Of a stretch of 10,276 nt of DNA, positions 1 through 6,753 are shown piece after piece. Positions within the stretch are counted from its first letter, which is position 1. Each line of letters opens with the position of its first letter. Source of the DNA: Actinomycetota bacterium (GTDB lineage Bacteria > Actinomycetota > Geothermincolia > Fen-727 > Anoxymicrobiaceae). The DNA lies in assembly GCA_016649525.1 (NCBI GenBank), contig JAENXM010000051.1, positions 1 through 10,276 of the forward strand, written 5' to 3'. The notes below the pieces were generated by a model that was not told the DNA's origin, made no database searches, and saw only the letters and a program-made list of their open reading frames with translations. The position numbers were made by a program, and so were the translations under genes.

Positions 1-927
1 ACCGAGGAGCATAAGCAGAAGTATCTCAAGCCGACCCTGGGGGCGAAGCTCTTCTGCTCCGAGGCGCTGACCGAGCCTCGGGGGGGCTCGGACTTCTTCG
101 GGGCGACCACGACCGCGAAGAAGGAGGGCGAGGAGTACGTGCTCCACGGGCAGAAGAGGTTCATCGTGGGCGCCGAGGGCGCCGACTACTTCATGGCCTA
201 CGCCAAGACCGACCCCGACGCTCAGCCACGCGACAGCCTGTCCTGCTTCCTCGTGGACAGGGACGACGACGTCGAGGTAAAGCACGTCTACGGCCTCCTG
301 GGGGCCCGCGGAGGCGGGACCGGGCGGGTACTCTTCCGCGACACAAAGGTCCCCAACGAGAACCTGGTAGGCAAGGAAAACGAGGGCGGGAAGATCTTTT
401 ACAGGATGATGATCCCGGAGCGGATGACCTCTGCCGCGGGCGCTCTCGGCGGGGCGCGCGCCTCGCTGGAAGTAGCCACCCGCTACAGCACCAGGCGAAA
501 GGCTTTCGGCCAGAGGATAAAGGACTTCCAGGGAGTCTGGTTCAAGATAGCGGAATCCATCACGGAACTCGATGCCGCGAGGTCGCTCGTTTATACGACG
601 GCAAGGGCACTCGACAGCGGGGTACCGCATGGAAAGGCCCGCCGCATGGTCTCCGAGTCCAAGAAGTTCGCCACCGAGATGTCATGGCACGTGGTCAATA
701 ACGCCATGCAGGTTATGGGCGGGATTGGCTATACCAACGTCTACCCCGTAGAACGGGCGCTGCGCGACTGCCGCCTCATCATGATCTGGACGGGCACGAA
801 CGAGATAATGAACCTCATCATCCAGCACGAGTTCTACAAGGAGATGACCGACGGAAAGCCCGCCGGAAGGGACACCGAGTTCGACGCCCCGGAGGCCTAC
901 AACGAAGAGGAGAAGATCTACGAGTAG
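1..927 (+). CDS. acyl-CoA dehydrogenase, 5'-truncated by window edge
   Basis: This is an FAD-dependent acyl-CoA dehydrogenase that would oxidise an acyl-CoA to the 2,3-enoyl-CoA and pass electrons to ETF. The reading frame is open from base 1, so the N-terminal helical domain is missing; 308 residues remain against a usual 380 or more. The first family signature, [10 protein letters not shown], lies at visible residues 22-31. The helical FAD/dimer segment RRKAFGQ is at 165-171. The second signature, QVMGGIGY followed by RALRD, starts at residue 237. The usual catalytic Glu of the 'YEGT' loop is Thr here (IWTGTN, residue 264). A Glu sits at residue 140 in 'IPER', the position used by isovaleryl-CoA and long-chain dehydrogenases. 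A Glu/Asp-rich tail of about 25 residues follows the normal C-terminus. A GTG at 139 is internal, not the start. Family is secure; the substrate cannot be told. Confidence 0.95.
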   Translation, partial: TEEHKQKYLKPTLGAKLFCSEALTEPRGGSDFFGATTTAKKEGEEYVLHGQKRFIVGAEGADYFMAYAKTDPDAQPRDSLSCFLVDRDDDVEVKHVYGLLGARGGGTGRVLFRDTKVPNENLVGKENEGGKIFYRMMIPERMTSAAGALGGARASLEVATRYSTRRKAFGQRIKDFQGVWFKIAESITELDAARSLVYTTARALDSGVPHGKARRMVSESKKFATEMSWHVVNNAMQVMGGIGYTNVYPVERALRDCRLIMIWTGTNEIMNLIIQHEFYKEMTDGKPAGRDTEFDAPEAYNEEEKIYE

Positions 928-948
928 CCTCCCGCTGTAAACCGATCA

Positions 949-1749
949 TCAGGGCGCGGGTGTCGTACCCTCCCAGGGCTTTACCTTTTCCGGCGCCTTC
1001 AGGTCGAGCTTCTCGTTGAAGTCGCTGAACGTTACCCTCGCCGTCTGCTTTATGTTATCCCCGGGCTCGGCGTATCCGAGCTGGATGAGCTCGTTCGGCG
1101 CGCGCGACTCGACGACCGCCTCCGAGCGGCGGAAGTAGTTGTTGCCCTTCTCGACGTAGAACTCGAAGACCGCCTTCAGTTCCTCTAGTTCGTCGATGGT
1201 GCGGATCTGCTTTCCCGAGGGATCCTTCAAGAGGTCGGTGATGCCGGGCTGTTTGACGAGGTCTTTCATGTTCGGGACGGCCTGCACGTGGTAACAATCG
1301 CTGCCGTCGACGTCCTTGTCCGAAAGCCTCTGGATGTCCTTGAAGTACTTTATGTACTGCGAGACCGAGAGGGTCTGGGCCAGCGGTGGTGTTATCTGTA
1401 CCGCCTGCGGGACCTCGTACCAGTTGCCGGCGATCCGCCAGTACTGCTTATCACCGACCTGCAGGGCGGTGATGGTCATCCCCAGCACGTCCGTGCTCAC
1501 CTTGAAATCACCGGTGCGGAGGTCGTAGTCCCCACTGGACTTCTGGATGTAGTTCTGCTTGCCCACCTGCCCCTGGGTTATGGGCGCGCGGGGCAGCTTC
1601 GTCACCTCTTCCATCTCGAAGTGCGCGGTCTTGACGTCCTTGGACGCGCGCATTGAGTCCTTCATAATCTGTTCAGCACTCGGACCGCCGCAGCCCGCAA
1701 GCACGGCCACCAGCGGTATTATCAGCAACAGAGCAACAGGCTTTCTCAA
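949..1749 (-). CDS. LolA/LppX-like secreted lipoprotein
   Basis: This is a predicted membrane-anchored lipoprotein of 266 residues. The chosen start is TTG at 1747-1749, five bases after a Shine-Dalgarno GAGGTGA. It gives a textbook signal peptide: a short basic start (MRKP), a hydrophobic core, and the lipobox LAGC with the lipidated Cys at residue 20. An in-frame upstream start at 1794 would bury the signal behind 15 extra residues. The mature part begins with a helix (SAEQIMKDSMRAS) typical of LolA/LppX/DUF6612-type folds. Beta-rich sequence follows, with aromatic patches (QYWRIAGNWYEVP), and it ends in ARVTFSDFNEKLDLKAP, a closing pattern common in LppX_LprAFG-like proteins. Relatives bind lipids in a hydrophobic cavity and move them between membrane and envelope. 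The actual ligand is unknown. It converges on the dehydrogenase and is divergent from the AOR gene, so it is probably a single-gene unit. Confidence 0.8.
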   Translation of the reverse strand: MRKPVALLLIIPLVAVLAGCGGPSAEQIMKDSMRASKDVKTAHFEMEEVTKLPRAPITQGQVGKQNYIQKSSGDYDLRTGDFKVSTDVLGMTITALQVGDKQYWRIAGNWYEVPQAVQITPPLAQTLSVSQYIKYFKDIQRLSDKDVDGSDCYHVQAVPNMKDLVKQPGITDLLKDPSGKQIRTIDELEELKAVFEFYVEKGNNYFRRSEAVVESRAPNELIQLGYAEPGDNIKQTARVTFSDFNEKLDLKAPEKVKPWEGTTPAP

Positions 1750-1754
1750 TTCGT

Positions 1755-1761
1755 TCACCTC
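1755..1761 (-). promoter_or_regulatory. Shine-Dalgarno site that fixes the lipoprotein start
   Basis: On the minus strand GAGGTGA is followed by a five-base spacer and the TTG at 1749. The match and spacing favour this TTG over the GTG at 1756-1758, which lies inside the site itself, and over the start at 1794. Confidence 0.7.
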
Positions 1762-1811
1762 TTGACTGTACTCCGGCAAAAACCGCCGTTCCATTTACGT
1801 TTTATCCGCTA

Positions 1812-1817
1812 ATTATA
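1812..1817 (-). promoter_or_regulatory. putative -10 box of the lipoprotein gene
   Basis: The minus strand reads TATAAT exactly, in an otherwise GC-rich region. It would start transcription near 1805 and give a leader of roughly 55 bases before the TTG at 1749. No good TTGACA-like -35 is found 16-18 bases upstream, so this is only a half-supported promoter. Confidence 0.4.
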
Positions 1818-1923
1818 ACGGGCACTATCCTTTGAAGATACCCCGCCCCACAGGTCAAAGCGCCGCCGTTGTCGTAGAATATGGCAGCAGGCAAGTACGA
1901 TCTTGTTTTAACGCACCGGCACC

Positions 1924-1927
1924 GAGG
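1924..1927 (+). promoter_or_regulatory. Shine-Dalgarno-like GAGG that supports the AOR start
   Basis: GAGG is followed by nine bases and the GTG at 1937, just before the conserved N-terminal sequence DGYAGKLL. It is short, but it is the best site near the point where family similarity begins. Confidence 0.5.
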
Positions 1928-1936
1928 TTTGTTACA

Positions 1937-3808
1937 GTGGACGGCTACGCGGGGAAGCTTCTAAACATAAACTTGAACGACGGGAGCGGTAAGGAGTTCA
2001 TCGTCCCGGAAGAGATAGTACAGAAGTACCTGGGCGGCAAGGGTATCGGGATATGGCTCCTCTACAGGGGGCTCGAGCCCCACACTGACCCGCTCGGCCC
2101 GCAGAACGTGCTGGTCTTTATGACCGGTCCGCTCACCGGCATCGGGATACCCGCCGTAAACCACCTGGCCGTGTGCACGAAATCACCTCTCACGGAAACG
2201 GTAACGGACTCGTACCTCGGTGGGGACTTCGCCGTCAAGCTGAAGTCGTGCGGTTACGACGGTTTGATACTCAGGGGGAAATCACCCCGGCCGGTCATCG
2301 TCGACGTAACGGACGGCAAGTGGAAGATAAGGGAGGCCGAGGACCTCTGGGGCACGAACGTGGTTCAGGCCCAGGAGCTCCTGGAGAGCAAGGTCGCGAG
2401 CACCGTCTGCATCGGACCTGCAGGAGAGAACATGGTCCGCTACGCAACCATCGTCTCGGGCGAGCATACCGCCCAGAGGGGAGGAGCCGGCGCAGTCATG
2501 GGCTCGAAGCTCGTGAAGGCCATCAGGGCAGGAGGGCGCTTCGAGACCTCTGTCTTCGACCGCGAGCGGTTGAAGGGGCCGACCGAGTCGGTAAGAGAGC
2601 GAATCAGGGTAACCGACACGTACCCGCGCGAGGGTACCGCGGGTAACCTCGCGGCATCGAACTCCAGGGGCGTGCTTCCCACCAGGAACTTCAACCTCGG
2701 CTCTTTCGACAACTACCTGAAGATATCGGGCGAGGCGCTCCGCGCCCAGATCAAGCGCAAGGGCAAGGACTGTCCGGGATGTCCGATAGCCTGTACGGGC
2801 GAGGTAAAGCTCGCCACACGGTCCGGGACCATCCGCGTGAAGAGCCCGTCGTACCAGCCGCTCGTCATGCTCGGCAGCAACCTGCTCATCGACGACCTGG
2901 AAGCCATCATCCGCAACAACTACCTGTGCTACCTGCTCGGCATGGACCCCGTGAGCCTAGGCGGCACCATAGCCCTCTCGATCGAGCTGGCAGAGAAGGG
3001 CCGCATCGACCTGCCCCTGCACTTCGGCAGCGCACGCGAGATAGGTCCCCTGCTGCCGCTGATAGCCGAGCGAAAGGGGCCGGGTGACGACCTGGCGGAC
3101 GGGGCCTTGAGCCTGGTCATGAAGTACGGGTACAGGGACCTCGCGATGGTTGTAAAAGGCATGGAGGTCTCGGGCTACGACCCCAGGGGCTGCTGGGGGC
3201 AGGGGCTCGCGTTCGCGACGTGCCCGGCGGGCGGCAGCCACATCGGCTCCATGCTGTCGGCGCCGGAGATACAGGGAAGGCCTGTCGCGCTAACCGGCAT
3301 GAGGTCCGCGGGCAAAGTCCGGCTGACCATATTCGCGCAGGACCTCTTCAACTCGATCGGATGCACGGTAGCCTGCTTCCGCGCGGCCTACTCCCTCGTC
3401 ACCGTGCCCCCGTGGGTGGAGAGCCTGCCGGGTGTCATCACGAACTTCTTCGCCGGAAGAGCCCCCGCGCTCGCCGTCTCGTTCGTGAATTTCTTCGACT
3501 ACTACAGGGCCGTATCTTTCGTCACGGGCGTCCGTTACGACCGCCGGGCCTTCCTGCGGACGGGCGAACGGGTGTCCAACCTTGAGAGGCTTTTCAACCT
3601 GAGGGAGGGCTTCACCAGCAAGGATGACAACCTGCCCCTGAGGTTCATCGGCGAGCCGATGCGCGAGGGCCCGACGGCGGGGAAGGTCGTCCCTATCACG
3701 AAGATGCTGCTCAAGTACTACAGGCTGAGGGGCTGGAACGAGGTCGGCATACCCACCGTGCAGCAACTGGCGAGGCTGGGGGTCGAGGAGCGCCCCCGAC
3801 TTCAGTGA
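1937..3808 (+). CDS. aldehyde:ferredoxin oxidoreductase family protein (W/Mo enzyme)
   Basis: This 623-residue protein matches the length of P. furiosus AOR (about 605). The family oxidises aldehydes to acids, or runs the reverse, with a tungsten or molybdenum bis-pyranopterin and a [4Fe-4S] cluster, passing electrons to ferredoxin. The start was taken at GTG 1937 because family similarity begins there (VDGYAGKLLNINL); an upstream TTG at 1832 would add 35 atypical residues. Visible blocks are GPLTG and KSPLTETVTDSYLGG of the pterin-binding first domain, RGGAGAVMGSK, and the cluster motif CPGCPIAC (Cys 279, 282, 286). The segment ATCPAGGSHIG carries His435, matching the active-site His of AOR, and the C-terminal YYRLRGWNEVGIPT is typical. 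Oddities are that the usual PEYET is PSYQP (304-308), and the fourth cluster Cys lies in GCTVACF (Cys476 or Cys480). It is probably cytoplasmic. Substrate and metal cannot be inferred. Confidence 0.93.
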   Translation: MDGYAGKLLNINLNDGSGKEFIVPEEIVQKYLGGKGIGIWLLYRGLEPHTDPLGPQNVLVFMTGPLTGIGIPAVNHLAVCTKSPLTETVTDSYLGGDFAVKLKSCGYDGLILRGKSPRPVIVDVTDGKWKIREAEDLWGTNVVQAQELLESKVASTVCIGPAGENMVRYATIVSGEHTAQRGGAGAVMGSKLVKAIRAGGRFETSVFDRERLKGPTESVRERIRVTDTYPREGTAGNLAASNSRGVLPTRNFNLGSFDNYLKISGEALRAQIKRKGKDCPGCPIACTGEVKLATRSGTIRVKSPSYQPLVMLGSNLLIDDLEAIIRNNYLCYLLGMDPVSLGGTIALSIELAEKGRIDLPLHFGSAREIGPLLPLIAERKGPGDDLADGALSLVMKYGYRDLAMVVKGMEVSGYDPRGCWGQGLAFATCPAGGSHIGSMLSAPEIQGRPVALTGMRSAGKVRLTIFAQDLFNSIGCTVACFRAAYSLVTVPPWVESLPGVITNFFAGRAPALAVSFVNFFDYYRAVSFVTGVRYDRRAFLRTGERVSNLERLFNLREGFTSKDDNLPLRFIGEPMREGPTAGKVVPITKMLLKYYRLRGWNEVGIPTVQQLARLGVEERPRLQ

Positions 3809-3815
3809 AAGCCGA

Positions 3816-4529
3816 CTACAGACCTCCATACTTGCGAACCCTGCGGTTGTACTCCTCTATGGCCTCGACGAGGTGCTCGCGGCGGAAGTCGGGCCACAGC
3901 ACCGGCGTGACGTAGAACTCGGCGTAGGCTAGCTCCCAGAGGAGGAAGTTGCTGATGCGCATCTCCCCGGCGGTCCTTATCAGAAGGTCGTAATCAAGCG
4001 CTTCCGGGTCGTAGAGGTACCTTCCAAAAAGCTTCTCGTTGACTGAGGACGGCTTCAGCTTCCCCTTTGACACGTCCCTTGCCAGCTCCCTGGCCGCGTC
4101 GGCGATCTCCGCCCTCCCGCCGTAGTTGTATGCCACGTTCACCTTGAGCCCTGTATTGCGCCTGGTGAGCTCCTCGATCTCTTTCGCCTTCTTCCTGAGA
4201 GAACCGGGCAGTGGCCTCCTGCGTCCTATGAAACATATCTTCACGTTCCTGGTATGGAACCCCCTGACACGCGTGTCCAGGAGCTCCTCGTTGAAGTTCA
4301 TCAGGAACCGTACCTCGTCCGGGGGGCGCTTCCAGTTCTCGGTCGAGAACGCGTACAGGGTCAGCACCTCGATGCCGAGCTCCACGGCGGCGTCGATCAC
4401 AGCGACCACGGAGTCGCCTCCGGCCCTGTGGCCCTCCGTGCGGGGAAGCCCCCGGGAGGTCGCCCAGCGCCCGTTCCCGTCCATTATGATTGCGACCTTC
4501 GGCGGTATCTCCAAGGACCGCTCAGCCAT
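3816..4529 (-). CDS. uppS: isoprenyl transferase (undecaprenyl diphosphate synthase)
   Basis: This cis-prenyltransferase extends farnesyl diphosphate with isopentenyl diphosphate to make the long polyprenyl diphosphate that becomes the lipid carrier of peptidoglycan precursors. At 237 residues it has normal length. All family motifs are present: MDGNGRWA with catalytic Asp17, GHRAG (33-37), FSTENW (61-66), YNYGGR (134-139), and DLLIRTAGE followed by RISNFLLWELAYAEFY (from 181), which holds the diphosphate and Mg2+ ligands. The ATG at 4527-4529 overlaps the recO stop by eight bases (ATGGCTGA), so translation is probably coupled. It is the last gene of the minus-strand operon and ends seven bases from the AOR stop, with no visible terminator between them. 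The chain length of the product (C50, C55 or other) cannot be read from the sequence. Confidence 0.97.
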   Translation of the reverse strand: MAERSLEIPPKVAIIMDGNGRWATSRGLPRTEGHRAGGDSVVAVIDAAVELGIEVLTLYAFSTENWKRPPDEVRFLMNFNEELLDTRVRGFHTRNVKICFIGRRRPLPGSLRKKAKEIEELTRRNTGLKVNVAYNYGGRAEIADAARELARDVSKGKLKPSSVNEKLFGRYLYDPEALDYDLLIRTAGEMRISNFLLWELAYAEFYVTPVLWPDFRREHLVEAIEEYNRRVRKYGGL

Positions 4530-5373
4530 CTCGATTCCCCCCCTCGCTGTCGCCCCCCGAACCGCCGGGGATCACCTTCATCACCCGGCGAGAGCGGAAC
4601 TCCCTCTCCATCCAGTGCTCGAGCACCCTGTCCATCAGGGAGACGAGCTCGCCCTCGACACGGCCCTCTTCCACGTCGTCAGGCCACTCTCCGAGACCGT
4701 GGGCGGACATCCAGGCGAGCAGCCGGGCGGTCCGCTCACTGACCCTAATGATCTTGCCTGAATCCCCGCGGGCGTCTCCCCTGCAGGCGTCGCAGACGAA
4801 CCCGCCCTGCTCGAGGGAAAACGAGACCTCGCCGGGCCCTGTGCTCCTGCCGCAGCCGGCGCAGGCCGTGATCATCAGCTGGAAGCCCGCGACAGCGAGC
4901 GCGCGGAACTCGAAGAAGGCTAGGATGAAAGTCGCTCTATCCGGGAAATCCTTGAGAAGCTCGAGGCCTTTCCGCAGGAGATCGAAGAGCTCCGGGCTCG
5001 GCTCGTGCTCCTCGGTTATCGTATCCACCAGCTCGTCCATGGCCGAAGCCCGCATGAAAAGCTCGAGGTCCTCTCTGACCTCCCGGAAAGACGTCTTGAT
5101 CTCGGCCTGCTTGATTATGTCCATGCTTCGCCCCTTGTGCATAAGAAGGCCGACGCATGTGAAGGGCTCAAGCCTGGCCCCGAACCTGCTGGTCGTCTTG
5201 CGCAGGCCCTTTGCGACGGCCGAGCGCTTGCCGTGCTCCCTGGTGAGGATCCGCAGTATCTTATCCGACTCCCCGAGCTTGTGTGACCGCAGGACGATTC
5301 CGAGGTCCGAGAAGACCGGGCCGCCGCGGCCCGACCCTCTGACAGGAGAACCACCGTCATTTCCCTGCTTCAC
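4522..5373 (-). CDS. recO: DNA repair protein RecO
   Basis: RecO is a mediator that loads RecA onto SSB-coated single strands with RecR and anneals complementary strands. The 283-residue protein shows the N-terminal OB-fold (LGIVLRSHKLGESDKILRIL), a helical middle, and a four-Cys zinc site CAGC...CDAC (Cys 171, 174, 194, 197). The start is GTG at 5371-5373, preceded by GGAGG with a nine-base spacer. No other start codon occurs before the OB-fold, so the first 19 residues, rich in Gly, Ser and Arg, seem to be a real, probably disordered leader. Most RecO proteins begin only a few residues before the GIVLR segment. The C-terminal end (GGSGGDSEGGNRDG) is likewise low-complexity. The gene lies 15 bases after mgtE and overlaps uppS. 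Confidence 0.95.
   Translation of the reverse strand: MKQGNDGGSPVRGSGRGGPVFSDLGIVLRSHKLGESDKILRILTREHGKRSAVAKGLRKTTSRFGARLEPFTCVGLLMHKGRSMDIIKQAEIKTSFREVREDLELFMRASAMDELVDTITEEHEPSPELFDLLRKGLELLKDFPDRATFILAFFEFRALAVAGFQLMITACAGCGRSTGPGEVSFSLEQGGFVCDACRGDARGDSGKIIRVSERTARLLAWMSAHGLGEWPDDVEEGRVEGELVSLMDRVLEHWMEREFRSRRVMKVIPGGSGGDSEGGNRDG
5317..5333 (-). repeat. GC-only inverted repeat (hairpin) in the recO leader
   Basis: A perfect 7-bp stem made only of G and C (CGGGCCG / CGGCCCG) encloses a three-base loop. It begins about 40 bases after the recO start codon, inside the part encoding Gly/Arg-rich residues before the OB-fold. It is not followed by a U-run, so it is not a standard terminator. 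It may only reflect GC-rich codons. Confidence 0.5.
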
Positions 5374-5382
5374 GGGAGAATC

Positions 5383-5387
5383 CCTCC
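5383..5387 (-). promoter_or_regulatory. Shine-Dalgarno GGAGG of recO
   Basis: The minus strand reads GGAGG one base after the mgtE stop (TAG, 5389-5391) and nine bases before the GTG at 5373. It fixes the recO start despite the non-ATG codon and the unusual leader peptide. Confidence 0.75.
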
Positions 5388-5388
5388 G

Positions 5389-6735
5389 CTAGATAAGAAG
5401 ACTTCCGATAGCGAGATATATCGCCAGGCTGACCACGTCCATCGTGGTGCCGATCAGCGGCCCTGAGACAGCGGAAGGGTCACGTTTCAGGGCCTTGAGA
5501 ACGAACGGCAGCCCACATCCCACCAGGGCGGCAGCAAGCACCGTAAGCGCCAGGGACAGGCCCACCACGAGACCTATCGATGCGCCCAGCTTCAACGCCA
5601 TGCACAGACCGGCGACGGCGGCCCCTGCGAACGCTCCGAAGAGCACTCCCCAGGCGACCTCGCCCGTGAACGTCTTGAGCGTCCCTTTCGAGAAGGGTGC
5701 CCCCGAGGTCAGCCAGCGGCCCATTATTGTGGAAGACTGGATCGAGATATTCCCGCCCATGGTGACCAGGAGCGGGATGAAGAAGATAAGAACGACGTAC
5801 TTCTCGAGCACCGGCGAGTACAGCTTGAGGATCCCGGCCGCGATGAGTATCTCAATCAATGCGGTGAGCGCGAACCAGGGAAGGCGGCGGCCTATGTTCG
5901 CCCACAGGCCGACCCGGAGCTCCTCCTCGCGGCTCGTCGCGCCCGCGAACCTCATGATGTCCTCCTGGGCCTCGTCCCCGATCACTTCGAGCACGTCGTC
6001 GACCGTGACGATGCCGAGCATGGAACCCTGGTCGTTTGTGACCGGAACCGCGAGCAGGTCGTATTTTGCGATCACCTCCGCGACGTTCTCCTGGTCATCG
6101 TCCGGCTGTACCTTGATCGTGTCGGAAGATACCATCTCGCCTACTTTCCTCTCGGGTGGTGAAGTGATGAGCTCGCGGAGCGAGAGGACGCCCTCCAGCC
6201 TGCCGTCATCATCAACCACGTAGACATAGTAGATGGTCTCCACCTCCGGGTCGACCGCCCGCAGCTGCTCGATGACTTCCTCCGCGGTGGCACCGGGCGA
6301 AACCGAGACATAGTCGGTCGTCATCAGCCCGCCGGCACTGTCGTAGCTATAGGAAAGGAGCTCTGCGAACTCACCCGCCTCCTCCCTCTCGAAAAGCCTC
6401 AAGAGGGTGAGGCGTTGTTCCTCCGGGATGTCGCCCAGGAGATCGACCGCCTCGTCAACGGGCATTCGCTGGAGGAGGTCGCGTAACTCGCCGGTCCTCA
6501 GCTTTGCGGCTACCTCCACCTGGTGGCCCTCTTCCATCTCGAGAAGAGAGCGCGCCGCGGAGCGGGGCTCCATGCCGGTAAGGATCTTGACCTCTTCCGC
6601 CATATCGATGCCGGCAAGCACTTCGGCCGCGTCGGCGGAGTGCAGGCCCTCCACGGTGACGATGGCCTGTGCCTGGTCGCCCGCCTCCAGCATGTCCTTT
6701 ACGGTCTCGAGGATGATCCTGTTCCGCTCTTCCAT
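5389..6735 (-). CDS. mgtE: MgtE-family magnesium transporter/channel
   Basis: MgtE is a dimeric Mg2+-gated Mg2+ channel of the inner membrane. The 448-residue protein has the full layout: an acidic helical N-domain (about 1-130) with MgtE_N repeats, SAGGLMTTDYVSV leading into the first CBS domain (about 138-195), a second CBS domain (about 200-256, LAVPVTNDQGSMLGIVTVDDVLEVI), and a pore domain of five membrane segments from residue 285 on. The pore motif reads PLLVTMGGN (321-329) and then ISIQSST. The conserved Gly two residues after Asn is Ser331. Asp433 in TTMDVVSL corresponds to the selectivity Asp of Thermus MgtE. In this family the cytoplasmic domains bind Mg2+ and close the pore when it is plentiful. 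The ATG at 6733-6735 has GAGGGG almost touching it, so a slightly different start is possible. The gene sits between era and recO, with gaps of 18 and 15 bases. Confidence 0.95.
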   Translation of the reverse strand: MEERNRIILETVKDMLEAGDQAQAIVTVEGLHSADAAEVLAGIDMAEEVKILTGMEPRSAARSLLEMEEGHQVEVAAKLRTGELRDLLQRMPVDEAVDLLGDIPEEQRLTLLRLFEREEAGEFAELLSYSYDSAGGLMTTDYVSVSPGATAEEVIEQLRAVDPEVETIYYVYVVDDDGRLEGVLSLRELITSPPERKVGEMVSSDTIKVQPDDDQENVAEVIAKYDLLAVPVTNDQGSMLGIVTVDDVLEVIGDEAQEDIMRFAGATSREEELRVGLWANIGRRLPWFALTALIEILIAAGILKLYSPVLEKYVVLIFFIPLLVTMGGNISIQSSTIMGRWLTSGAPFSKGTLKTFTGEVAWGVLFGAFAGAAVAGLCMALKLGASIGLVVGLSLALTVLAAALVGCGLPFVLKALKRDPSAVSGPLIGTTMDVVSLAIYLAIGSLLI

Positions 6736-6753
6736 CCCCTCACACTCTTGCCG

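Larger units (their letters stand above)
1750..1936. promoter_or_regulatory. divergent intergenic region between lipoprotein and AOR genes
   Basis: With the start codons chosen here, this 187-base gap separates two genes reading away from each other and must hold the promoters of both unless they are leaderless. It is more AT-rich than its flanks, especially 1791-1840. The minus-strand TATAAT is the only clear element. I saw no convincing plus-strand -35/-10 pair, operator palindrome, riboswitch or RNA gene. Confidence 0.5.

Noticed and set aside
928..960. Possible bidirectional terminator between the dehydrogenase and lipoprotein genes
   Set aside because: The only pairing (CCCGC with GCGGG) is 5 bp with a 20-base loop and no T-run; too weak to call.
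1832..1936. A 35-residue N-terminal extension of the AOR protein from TTG 1832
   Set aside because: It does not resemble the AOR N-terminus, lacks a ribosome-binding site, and family similarity begins exactly at GTG 1937.
3806..3818. Possible terminator between the convergent AOR and uppS genes
   Set aside because: Only seven bases separate the stop codons and no inverted repeat with a T-run is visible across them.
3290..3829. Minus-strand open frame of 179 codons opposite the AOR C-terminus
   Set aside because: It is fully antisense to conserved AOR sequence, overlaps the uppS 3' end, and is rich in Arg, Gly and Pro without any recognisable motif.
4490..5392. Plus-strand open frame of 300 codons opposite recO and the uppS start
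   Set aside because: It is antisense to RecO, which has its OB-fold and zinc site intact, and its product is Ser/Arg/Pro-rich with no domain.
5444..6223. Plus-strand open frame of 259 codons opposite mgtE
   Set aside because: Its product is Ser/Thr/Arg-rich sequence mirroring MgtE codons, with no start context or family resemblance.
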